DNA of 64,000 nt from Zerene cesonia (taxonomy: Eukaryota; Arthropoda; Insecta; Lepidoptera; Pieridae): the NCBI RefSeq assembly GCF_012273895.1, contig NC_052104.1, forward strand, positions 7,936,001-8,000,000, given 5' to 3'. Position 1 is the first letter of the stretch. Each line of letters opens with the position of its first letter. This document shows, in pieces, positions 47,801-58,141 of the stretch. The notes below the pieces were generated by a model. That model saw only the letters and a program-made list of their open reading frames with translations, was not told the origin of the DNA and searched no databases. The position numbers and the translations under genes are program-made.

Positions 47801-49240
47801 TTTCGAGCTAAACTTATTTATAACAAACCCATTTTAACCTATTAAAGGACTGGATCCATTTACTTGTCACTGCATTTCAGGCTTAAATGGTGCCGAACAC
47901 TAAGCGCAGTGCAACTATTTTTAAACCGATTATTGCCGTGTAAATTTAGCAGTCCAGCTTCGATATTGATCGAGCAGAGCTTAAATTTAAACTGCTGCAT
48001 ATTTATTATTTGATCCTATGCAAATCACTAAGAAACATTTCAGGACTTGACAAGTTATATCAAATAATTCTCAACTGGAAAAATGCATTTTTGTACCCGT
48101 AAAAGGACGTTGCAAGCACTTGCAAAGACCGTTACTACCATCTTAATTTTCATTTCATTTATGTGATTCGGCCAAAACGATACAAGACTAATTTGAAGAT
48201 AATCCAAACTCTCAAGCTAATGCAAGTGCATAGCTTGGGCCTGCATTATTTGGCACAAGCGAGCCATTAATACGGGCTGCCAGCCACCCTCCTACACATT
48301 AACTGGCATCAAAACGGATGTCGTACGGTATATTATGAACGGACAATAAAACTACAGTGCTTTGTACTCAAATATTGAGAGTTGAGCCACTGCAGAATGC
48401 ATTAGGGTGCGCCGTTTTATGATGCACGCGTAGCTTTTCAAATAAACGGGCAACGAATGGAGCGAAGTTAAAAAATATTGCCAATTGCGGGTAAGTTGGC
48501 GGTAGTTCGCGGAACGCTGCGTTAGTCACGACATTTAAATGCAAAGCGAGATTGAAAATATTTGGCGCCCAACGTGGATCATGGTTTATCTTGTGCATAG
48601 GAACAATTTAGTTTAAATTTATATAAAAGGAGTTGAGCAATTTCAAGTTGCACAAAAGTTAAGAAATTATACAAAAACGCATTTTAACTTCCTTAAAAAA
48701 AACAGAAGTACCCTCGAAACTAGTAATTGGTAAACTTTTTATAAAAGTACTTACATTACTGCGAGAGGCCCTTGGAGCCGCTGCTGGTTCTGTAAGCTGA
48801 GACGCATCGAATCCCAAAAACTCCGCAAAAGAGCGACGGTTCTCTCTTGAACCGCCGCCACGACCGTTATCCTGTTGAAAGTGTAGCATGTAAAATAATT
48901 TTATATCAGCAAGATTAATTTGTAGATTAAAAACGAAGACGTTTCTAAATGTAGTTTTAGACTTCAAAATTAGAAGAATAAGGGTAGACGTTAAAAATAA
49001 AACGAAGGTACATAAAAAGAACGTTAATTTAAATATGCGCGCGATATTTAAATTTATAAATTAAGCTTAACAGCAAAGTAAAATTCAAGAACGAAACCTA
49101 GGACTGCCAAACACTTGTAAAAAAGTACTAACCTGTTGCAAAAGCGGCATGGCGCCGCTGAAAACTTTTAATAGCCGATGGATATCCAAACTAGCAGAGT
49201 TTCCTGCTGACTTGTTCACGCGGTGGTTACCCTCAGACAA
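39793..49240 (-). CDS. orb: CPEB/Orb cytoplasmic polyadenylation element-binding protein (5' end unresolved)
   Basis: Twelve minus-strand exons: 49240-49133, 48871-48755, 46303-46185, 45594-45522, 43949-43871, 43409-43238, 42915-42738, 42259-42094, 41464-41337, 41042-40951, 40658-40417, 39875-39793. They give 518 residues in one frame. RRM1 has KVFLGGLPW and RGFAYVTFE. RRM2 has TVFVGALHG and GSGRVTFNN. The ZZ zinc domain keeps its cysteines and histidines (CSLC, FCRE, CFRYFCRSCW, QHPTDNH). CPEB1/Orb proteins bind U-rich 3' UTR elements and control poly-A tail length and translation, notably in oocytes. LVWSGPLP before RRM1 and SQGITDLVASL fit the CPEB1 class rather than CPEB2-4. After the ZZ domain comes an unusual Gly/Asn-rich tail. 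No ATG opens the first exon listed: either an exon lies upstream, or translation starts at the ATG in GAMPLLQQ (about 49150). Exons 1-5 rest on frame and splice logic and are less certain. Confidence 0.88.
41150..41265 (-). repeat. Non-autonomous element fragment, orb intron 9
   Basis: Reverse-oriented relative of the pieces at 18428 and 32100: CTCCGGCTTCGCCCGTGGTAC and TTGCAGCTTTCTTATCGTG. A further related fragment lies at 41505-41665 (GCCCCGGCTTCGCCCGTGC). Confidence 0.5.
42401..42550 (-). repeat. SINE copy, internally deleted, orb intron 7
   Basis: It begins TTTTTTATGTCACAATCGGC and ends CTCACCGAACGAAACA. The block between the CATTTGTAGAGG-type segment and the tail is shortened. Confidence 0.7.
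44468..44823 (+). repeat. SINE copy, full length with long poly-A
   Basis: The youngest-looking copy: GTGGTAGTCGAGCACGCTTC at the start, CACAGAAAACCGGCGTG, GGTGAGTGGGGGAGCCGGAG, GCATTCGCAGAGGCCCTACC, CTTACCATCAGGCGAACC, then CGCTATGACAT and an uninterrupted run of 42 A at 44782-44823. The long pure A tail suggests recent insertion. It sits in orb intron 4, antisense to the gene. Confidence 0.85.
46304..48754 (-). other. orb intron 2
   Basis: About 2.4 kb between predicted orb exons. AT-rich; no further exon or clear repeat was recognised. Confidence 0.5.
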
Positions 49241-50462
49241 CTGCGGGCGGCACCGAGCGCAGCGCAGCACGAAGCCGCACCCCCCTACCACTCTCCCCAC
49301 CAATCACGAAAGAGGTGGCAAACCACGCCTACTTTCATTTCAAGTTCTAATTTGAAATTCAAACAAAACAATTTGAAAATAGATTTTTCATAATATCAAA
49401 TAGTATGTTCATTATACTTGATAAAACATTAAAAGGTATTTTTATCCCCATAAATGTGGATGAAAAATTTTGCAAAAGATTCCAATGAAGTTTCCCGCGC
49501 AATTTGTTCTAATATATTGCCAATAGAGCGCGCATGCGTTTTTATCGCAAAGTTATTTTGGATAGTTCAAATATTGATGAAATCTAATTTTAACTTTGAT
49601 AATTGGGTAGAATTTTAAAAATACGCTTCAGAGTAAAATGAAAATAGCCATCTTCAATAATTAAATGAAAAACTTATACCCAGAGACATCTGGATGAGCA
49701 AGATGTAAAGTGTCACTTAAAATGTTTATTTTTTTTAATTATTATAGCTGTAAAAATTGGACCGAATTAATGTGCCACTGCTACGTCCTACATATAAAAA
49801 AATATATATTCTTTGGACATCAAACGGTATCAGCTGTTTTTAAAAATCGTCAAGTGAAAGGTAAAAAAACGACGATTTTACTTAAATATACCTAACTAAT
49901 TAGTAAAAAAAAATGTTAATAGATTTAATCGTTGTATGATATACTGTAGAATTGGCCGGACGTGCCATTTCTACTGATTTAAGGCAAATTTGTATCTGTA
50001 ATAATAATTGCTCAGCAAAAGAGCCAACAGATGATGATATTGTAAATAAAACATATATTTTGTAAAGTTAATTATGACTTCTTGATCTACTAGAAGTCAT
50101 AGTCACTTATAGATAGGCTGACAGAGCCTAACGACCAAATTTATAAAATAAAAACATAGTAAATAGGTTGTTAACTTACTTTCCAATACTTAAAATGGAA
50201 TCAAACTATATTGATACTTCCACTTTTAATTTTAGAATTATTTTTGTAACTAGATTAACATCTCTCCACTCTTTTTACAGACTCTAACCAACCTATATAC
50301 CAAATTACAGATCCATTTTACTGTGATTCCTGTGTGAAACAATAGACATACTACAGTCATACATCGTTACAAACTTTCCTGTTTATAATTGACGTTAGGA
50401 TTTAAGTAAAATTGACATTTTAAAACACTGGTGAAATAAAACTACAACTTTATTATTATATT
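49241..50462. other. Smg8-orb intergenic, probable orb promoter side
   Basis: The orb 5' UTR, promoter or a missed first exon should lie here or further upstream. In-frame sequence before 49240 meets a stop at about 49304 with no ATG. The 49240-49330 stretch is GC-rich and could be 5' UTR. Signals for Smg8 polyadenylation are at its 50 kb end: reverse AATAAA at 50449-50454 and another overlapping the Smg8 stop at 50462-50467. Confidence 0.4.
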
Positions 50463-53400
50463 TTATTCTTGCAATCCGAATAGGGGTGTTAGCATAGTTC
50501 CCATATGGCTGGAAGCAGTCCTGGGTCGTTGTATAGGGCCTCTTTCATCTGCGTAAATATAGGGTAGGCGCAGGATCCAGTAGGCTGAAGCACTAAGTTT
50601 TATTGGTCCTTCTGTTTCCGGCTGAGGTATGAATATTGGTCCGCCGGGTGCTGGTTGTACCTGCATTTGTAGTGTTGTTATTTATGGACGATTATTTACG
50701 TAATTGGAAAAATTAAGTCATGTATGATCTAATATCTGCGGTTTATAATTGACCTGGAGATTTAGAGTCATCGTTTTATCCCACTGTCGAGACGCGAATT
50801 TCTTATGAATGTTCAAGGTAGAATTAATCACACAAGCTACGAGTAATTCAGTTACTTCGGTTTCTAATCTACGTCGGGTTCAAACAATACGCACACAAAA
50901 CCGAAGACGAAGACGAAAAGACGGGCGCGTTCGCACTTGTAACCTACCACACGCCGCTCCCCTCACCTGCACCATAAATGAAATGGAAGTGATAGGTCAC
51001 AAACAGCCGCATGCTTTCCACTTTGCCCCCTCCTCCTCACATCGCCACGCACCAAAAAGCTACACGCACCCTGACAACTCTCAGCTACCCCCCCATAATT
51101 ACCTTAGGTTGTAAGGTCACGTGCACGCTGGCCTTCGGCGTGACCACATGAAGGCGCATCAGCTGGGCCAGCATGGCGCTGGGTCGGCAGATGCAGGGCG
51201 CGAACAGCGGCATGGCGCTGGCCGCGAGCCGCGCCCCCGCCCCCGCGCCCGTCGCCCCCGCGCCCCCGCCCGCACCCGCGCCCCCGCCGCCCCACGCCGT
51301 GCCGCCCCCGTTCACCACTGTGTCCGGCGAGGACATCATGAACCTGCAAGGGGGAGGGGGCGTGAATACCGTGTAATGGCACAGGATAATAGGTACAAGT
51401 AATGTCTCCGAGTGTTGTCATTTTATTGCTATATTATACAATTTTTTTTTTTCAAATAAAATTAAATTTCATATAAATACAGTTATGGTACATAAGTGCT
51501 GCCCAGGGCATCGCTCGTGCGATCAAAGAATATTAACTTGTTAATCATGTCACATTTTAATATAGCGCCATCTAACGTTATTTTTAATTTTTTTAATTTC
51601 TCATACACTCATCACATTAGATAGACCTTCTCAGGAGGAATGAGATGTTTCACCGCGGTAAAAAGAAGCCTATGTCACTCGCTAGCTTCCTATTTCCAGA
51701 CAAACCATCACATCACAAAATCGCTCCATTTCGACGTGAAAGGAAAACATATTTATATGTCATATATTTAAACGTACTCGTATACAAGTTACCGAAACCT
51801 ATGAAATGCATCAAATGTTCGAACCATGATATTATTGCTGCGCCCCGCGGCTTCACCCGCGTAAGTCTGTATCCCGTAGGAATATCGGAATAAAAATGTT
51901 GTCCATTTGTTATTCCAGTTGTCAAGCTATCTACGTGCCAAATTTCATTGCAATCGGTTAATTTGATTTTATATAGACAACTATTAATTACCTATGACCT
52001 CTAGGGCATTCGTATTCAAATCCAATAAAGATCTTAACAGTGAGGTTATGCGGCGCGCCGCCCTTGCCCCGCCCCCTGCTGGACGTGCGCCACACGTTCG
52101 CTTGCTCCATGCTAAAATTAAATCAATTATTATAATTTCGGCAAATTGTAACACAAATAGATACACATTTTATGGTATTAGATAACGCAAAACTGTTTAC
52201 AGTGTATTTGTATTTAATTTAGAAAACCCTGCCTGCTTTTTTGGTTTTATGAAGTGATGTTTTCTAGTATTTTAAGGTAATTTAATGTGTCAAATAGTTT
52301 TTTGAGTTTTTTTTAAGTCATAATCGGCAAAGGAGGTGGTGGCTCGCCTGATGGTAAGCGCTACCACCATCCAAGTGCATTTGCGAAGGCCCTAAATCTT
52401 TGCCGACTAAATTAAGGTGGTAGAATAAAGAATGGATTGGGAAAAATTAGAGAAAAGGTTATAGGCTCCCACACGCACCGAACGAAACATCCTAATTGCT
52501 ACTGTTTCACGCCCGTCGTCTGTGGGGGTGTGGTACCTTATTTGAGCTGGTCTAATTTGTGCTGAAGCGTGCTCGACTCCCACATCAATACAAAATAAAG
52601 ACGAGACAAGATCAGACAACGCTGGCATGCTGTAGTCAATTGTTTTGTTCTATCAAAAATCTAGACCAAGACCAAGTCACTCACCGCACAGTACAATCCC
52701 AGGGCAGCAGAAAATTGGTGTGTGGCAGGAATCCAGGCTGGAGATGCTCAGGCAAACCCAAGCTGTGGGAGTACAGTGACGATGCGCCCAAACAGACCAG
52801 TGACCAGCTCGGGAAGGGCGGCAATAGACCGGCCGGACTGACTGTGTGCAACATGCCTGGCAGGTATTCCGTTGTGGATGGTTGTCGGCATATAGCTTTC
52901 TCTGTTTGGACAACATAATCAATATTTCAATTGATTGATTCACTGTTGATATATTATTTCACTTTAAAAAAACTGTTTAGGAGCTACGTCGCTAGCAGGC
53001 ACTACCACAGTTTTTGAATCTCGTCTATTAATCAATTTCTTGTATGGTTACTTTTCAAATAAAATCCTACTAATATTACATCCTACTTCCTTCCTACTAT
53101 AATAATCCTTCTAGTCCTACTATCCTACTTCCTACTAATATTATAAATGCGAAAGTTTATAAGGATGTGTGTCTTTGTTACTCTTTCACGCAAAAACTAC
53201 TGTATGGCAATCGCAATAAAATTTGGTACGTAGACAGCTGGACAACTGGAATAACATATAGGCAACTTTTTATTCCGATATTCCTACGGGATACGGACTT
53301 ACGCGGGTGAAACCGCGGGGCGCAGCTAGTGTACCCATAATTATAAACTGTCATAAAAAATGAGAAAAAATATCCGATTCGAAGGACCATTAATGTCGCC

Positions 53401-56400
53401 AAAATGGAACCAACCTTTAGCAGTATCTTCTCTAACCGGCATCACATCAATAGCGTCATCGCCACAAGCGGGTTCCACTTCTTCATCTTCATCCTTTTCG
53501 GAGCCTGGAGACAGTTCGTCCGGTGGTGACCAGCCTTCAGAACGGGAGGGCGAAGCACCCGGGGACTCTCCCGAGTCTTCGTTCACTTGCGATTCGAGTC
53601 TCTCTTGGGTCTCCTCTGAAGATCCTTTTAGTGATGCAGCTCTGAAATTAAAAAAAAAAACAGTCACAATTTACTTTATCTAAGTAAGCTTAAAATGTAT
53701 AGAAAAATTAAAAACTATTCAACATATATTAACAAAATCTTCCCTCTATATTATACAACCAGAGACAATCTAGAATGACATATGCACGCACCTAAAGCTC
53801 GGCGTAGAGGGCTGGAACACGGGGAAGTCTATGCTTTGCAAGGTGTTACACACGCCGCACTCCTCAGCCGCGTACGTGTAGAAGGCGTAGTTGGCCATTT
53901 TGACCGTGTACGGGTCGTCGCGGGAACACTTGCTGCGGCCGCAGTTGCACACGCTTATGTAGCGGACGCCCGACGAGTGGTCTTTGGAGCTGTCACTGTG
54001 ATAGATATTGTTTTATAGAGACAGTAAATAACAAGTGACTTTCAATAAAAGTAAAAAAAAAATAAAACTGGACGCCAGAATATTTCTTTTTATTTTATAA
54101 AAATTATTATTTATCTTTATTTTCACACACAATACTCCACACTTTCCATAGAATTATAAGGCTAGTCATCATATGCTAGATAAATAATTACAACACTTCA
54201 ATTCATTTAATTTCCTGAAAATTATTATAGTAAAAGAGTTAAAAAATTGCATAGTCTTAATAACAGCTAAGTGCATCACAAGCAAGGCTTATGATTATTT
54301 TCCCCTACATTTTTCATTACTGTAAAGACTCCCAACTCTACTTTCTCTTTCACAAAGTTTTCCACCATGTTGTCTCACTTCTTTAGCCAATTCTCCTGTA
54401 TTTTCCAGCCACTTCCACCACCACATCCCAATCTGTCCGCATCCCATACTTACTGGTCAGGGTTAATGCACGGGTGGGAAGTGAGCGAGGGCGCTTCGCA
54501 CAAGCGGCGCGTCCGCCAGGTGGCGGCACATGCAGTGCGCAGGCGCGCGCGGGCGCCCCGCGCTAGCGGCCCTCGCGCCATCGCCGCCACCACTCCTAGT
54601 GCTACGGTCACCTGTAAAATATTTACTATTAAGTGTATAATATTTTCTTGTGTTTGATTTTACGCGAGTATTATACATTTAGAAATTAAGAACTTTTTAA
54701 CGAATATTAAACGCGATTTATTCATTTTATTATTAACCCGACGTTTCGAACACTACATCGAGCGCTCGCGTTTAAAATCCGTAAAAAGTTTTTAATTTCT
54801 ACGTGTATAGTGTTAAGAATAGTTGACCCATGTAGCTTTGTCTGTTTTTAAAATAAATATTTTTCCCATATTTACAATCTCAAGTGATAAAATATTAACA
54901 AAGAATGCCAAGCAGAGCAGGATGTGAGTGCAGTGGTAAAAATTAATTGGTCACCCATCTTATTTATGATCGTGTCAACCATTTGCTTAACCTCGACTGT
55001 TTACTATTTTTTATGGTAGAAACAGAAATACACCATGTACAACAAATAAATTCAATAGTCAAAAATTCAAGTCTCATAAATTCAAGAATCTTCTACATTT
55101 TTTATTAACATAGACCCCGTGTCCACTTAGATCACTTTGGGAATTTCTAGTCTAAAACAATTTAAACTAACCTTATGAGCATGATGTTGGCTTGAATAGT
55201 GAGATGGCAAACCTTCAGCATACGATGCTTGAGCTATTGGCAACACCTGTAAATGTCAAAAATAATAAAACTAATTTGATACATATTACAAAGTAAATAA
55301 CACCATAACTTCTTAATAATAGAACATAGTTTACCTTGGCACACCTAGCCTGCGAGAATCTAACATCAGTAGCCAAAGCATCAAAAAGGGCTCCACTTGA
55401 TTCCTGGTCTTCATCAACTTTTGGAGACTCCTTCAAGTATACTGGGGTGAGAGCTTGTGCGGCTGTACGCCACGAACTGGCGCTGGGAAGCTGAAAGCAA
55501 CATGAAAATTCATATAATTTTTTTTTTTGGTTTTTTATGGTACACTTTATACCATGTTTGGAAGGGTCATACTTGTAAAGTATCTTGGGTTTAATAAAAT
55601 TAAATTTGTACATTAAAACCTATTTTATACAACAACAAGGCACCGCAATGAAAGATGTTTGTCTTATTATTTTAAAAACATGAAAGTATGTTGCATATGT
55701 ATGACTATACTGCTATTATAAATATAAAAGTAGCTCTGTCTGTCTATCTCTTGTCCACTACCACTGCACAGATTTGGATGAAACTATGCTCACCTCAAAA
55801 AATGATGTGCTCATGGCATATTTTCCTACATTATCATCAAAACCTTCACCAAAGGCCACATCCAGGTGGGTCTGCAGGAATTGTCCAAATGTTGGTCTAG
55901 CTGTGACCTCCGTTTGTGTGCCTGAACACAATTGTACAAGCCCCCGCACTAGCGAACTCATGTCTCTGGCGTTACCATTGCTATCTTCAGCACTGATGTA
56001 TACAAACTCTTCATTTTTGGGTATAGCAAACAGTGATTTGGCACTGGAATTGAATGTTTAAAAGAAATTAACATTTAATAATACTGAGTATTAAGCAGTA
56101 ATGTTTGTTATGTCTACATAATCTTTTTTAATTAATTTTAACAACTAATATTAAAAGTTTGAAAATGTATGTATGGTTATATATTCTGTTTTACACTCGT
56201 GAACTGATTATAATTAAATTATAGAAAATGTAAGGTTGCGATAAATAGTTGAGCTCTAAGAAAAATCAATAAATCTTGCTATTCATACCATACATTAGTG
56301 ATGATCCTGGCTTTCCTCAAAATAAAATATATTTGGTCCTCTACAGCATGTTCCAGCCTCTTCAAGCCCGCTGGATTTTTGCGTAGAGGCGTTGGGGCTC

Positions 56401-57321
56401 TCCTGAAGTGGAACAAGAGGCGAGGACAGCAGGATCTACCATGGGCCTCCCAAGCTCCAGAAACACCAGCATCTAGCAAGGCTGTTGTAGTTAGACCAGT
56501 TAATTCATTCCTGCAAATAGATTGATATATTGGATATGTAAAGTCAACATTAAAATTGTTTGAATGAAAACTCAGATGTCTACTAAGTATAATTTACAAT
56601 AAGTAAATTAGAAATTATGGACATTGTTAATGATTTGCTGAAATCAGAAAACATTTGAATTGGATTACTAATCTACTTTAAATGAAATTTTGAGATTACA
56701 AGAAAAATTCAGGTTTTGTTTATAATTTCATATTTTATGTTGAAATCTGTTTTCGACTATTAAAAAAAAATATTTGCAGCAACTTACCTATATGCATCTA
56801 CAGCTTTAAACAGCTGCAAGTATCCCAAATCAAAGACTGGAGTAGGTGACGACAATATAACAATGTGACACAAGTGAAAAAGCAAGGCTATTGCTTTACA
56901 GGAATCAATTGCCAACTCCCCAGAAGCAACGAGCCAGTGTGCCGCATCCGCATCCTTAACCGTACTTGTCGAGTTCTCATTCAAATTCTCCGCTAAGGCT
57001 GATAGCTGTTTGGTGTCCAGATATGTGACTGCGTGAAGGTAGAGTATGCTTTGTCTTTCATCCCAATGACATTGGATACCATTCTGGAAATAACTGTGTA
57101 TGAATTGTGTGTAAAATTACATTAACCACATCGAATATCTATTGATGGGAAGTTAATGAGATAGTATTCTAATTATGTCTTACTTCTTCCCAAGCAGCGG
57201 AAGTTACAAGAGGACTAGCTTTATTCGAATACCGATACGGAGATTTGCCTATTATTCCAACTACTACTATGCGGTCCTTATTAGAAAATTCTGGTATGTC
57301 GGTTATGGAAAAAGCTTTCAT
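50463..57321 (-). CDS. Smg8: Nonsense-mediated decay factor Smg8
   Basis: Thirteen minus-strand exons: 57321-57184, 57083-56788, 56510-56289, 56043-55794, 55490-55335, 55246-55172, 54611-54454, 53995-53792, 53641-53415, 52901-52685, 52111-51992, 51343-51103, 50660-50463. All are GT-AG and in frame, giving 833 residues (human 991). Smg8 with Smg9 holds the SMG1 kinase inactive and so controls Upf1 phosphorylation in mRNA decay. It starts near a VVVGIIGKSPY motif (family VVGIFGK). Then come LEHAVEDQIYFILRKARIITN, the CNCGRSKCSRDDPY cysteine box followed by SIDFPVFQPSTP, STTEYLPGMLHT, FIGFEYECPRGHR, AQLMRLHVVTP, and at the C terminus WILRLPYIYADERGP. Residues just after ECPRGHRFMMSSPDTVVNG form a Gly/Ala-rich tract not seen in human. 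Exon 3 uses the second of two close donors (TATG|GTATGA), which restores frame. It is in the same orientation as orb and head-to-head with the peroxin gene. Confidence 0.95.
51838..51978 (-). repeat. Helitron-like short element, reverse, Smg8 intron 11
   Basis: On this strand it begins CTGCGCCCCGCGGCTTCACC and runs through CCAAATTTCATTGCAATCGG. It lies only 14 bases from the exon 11 donor edge at 51992. Confidence 0.6.
52307..52584 (-). repeat. SINE copy, reverse, Smg8 intron 10
   Basis: From the T run and AAGTCATAATCGGCAAAGG through GATGGTAAGCGCTACCACC and CGTCTGTGGGGGTGTGGTAC to GAAGCGTGCTCGACTCCCAC. Mildly degenerate. Confidence 0.75.
53065..53330 (+). repeat. Helitron-like element with TCCTACT-rich 5' expansion, Smg8 intron 9
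   Basis: The element proper runs 53130-53330, from TCCTACTAATATTATAAATG to GGGGCGCAGCTAGT. Ahead of it, 53065-53129 is a cluster of imperfect TCCTACT and CCTTCCTACTA units, as if the 5' end had been copied several times. Helitron-like Lep1 elements are known to associate with microsatellites. Confidence 0.7.
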
Positions 57322-58141
57322 CGTTAATATATTTATTTTCTATTACGTATGCTTAACTTAATTGATAACATTAGCCTAGTAATCTACTAATATTTAATTA
57401 CTTTAAATATAATTTAAAATATTTTACAAATTGAATTGAACAACTTTCACGGTTGTCAAAATCGAAAACAAAATATGTCAATTTTGATTTTCAAAGTCAA
57501 TGCCAAATTGACGTGTCAACTATATCTTGATACTCTTGGGTAGACAGAGAATACTCTACGGCGTACAAGTCCACGTACTCTGGAACTTATAACTTTGCTA
57601 AAGTACTATTTTGTAATTTTTTTGCCAATATCTTATTTAGTTATTAATGGCTTTTACTGGACATATTAACTGGACTTAAAATGTCTTACCCATATTTAAA
57701 TGCTACCCTTTGGTCTTACCTATTCCCACGATATCCACAACTTGACGCTCAATGACTGATAGTAAGCATTTTAAATATAAGCTGTGATATTTTGATAGAA
57801 CAATTGTCAATAATGTCATTTTGCGATTTGATAGTGATAGGACACCATTTGGCAATTGGCATTTTTCAATTTCGTCAGCGCTGCGGTCGACTGTATTTGT
57901 ATTTCAGCTGATGACATAGTGCTAGATATGTTTGATTGGTTCAATTAGAATGTTACGTTGAAGTTGAACTAATAATTGAACTCGCGCACCTTTCGAAATC
58001 AAGGTCTCGGCTTCAAACACGTGGAGTATGGGAAAATGCTTTATTTATCAAACAGAAGGTCTTATCAATAGACGTGTGTGCGATTTTTTCGCAGCTGATA
58101 CGTTATCAGTGAAGTGATAATTTAAATAATTTGTTTTAAAA
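57322..58141. promoter_or_regulatory. Shared promoter region, Smg8 and Pex11
   Basis: 820 bases separate the ATGs of the divergent Smg8 and peroxin genes. It contains an AT-rich half near Smg8 and scattered GATAGT/TTGTCAA-type words, but no motif I would name. Bidirectional use is inferred from the arrangement. Confidence 0.4.

Noticed and set aside
48755..48760. An alternative orb exon 2 donor at CGCA|GTAATG, joining a different frame of exon 3
   Set aside because: It first seemed needed to keep frame into the exon at 43949. Recognising the small exon 45594-45522 (SQGITDLVASL) makes the strong AAT|GTAAGT donor at 48755 work in frame throughout.
49085..49303. Taking 49303 as the Orb start
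   Set aside because: The codon there is TTG directly after a stop, not ATG. Initiation there is unlikely, so the exon is drawn from the acceptor at 49240.
56289..56294. Smg8 exon 3 donor at AAT|GTATGG
   Set aside because: That site leaves exon 4 out of frame. The site five bases on (TATG|GTATGA) gives NVCAKSLFAIP, which matches the family.
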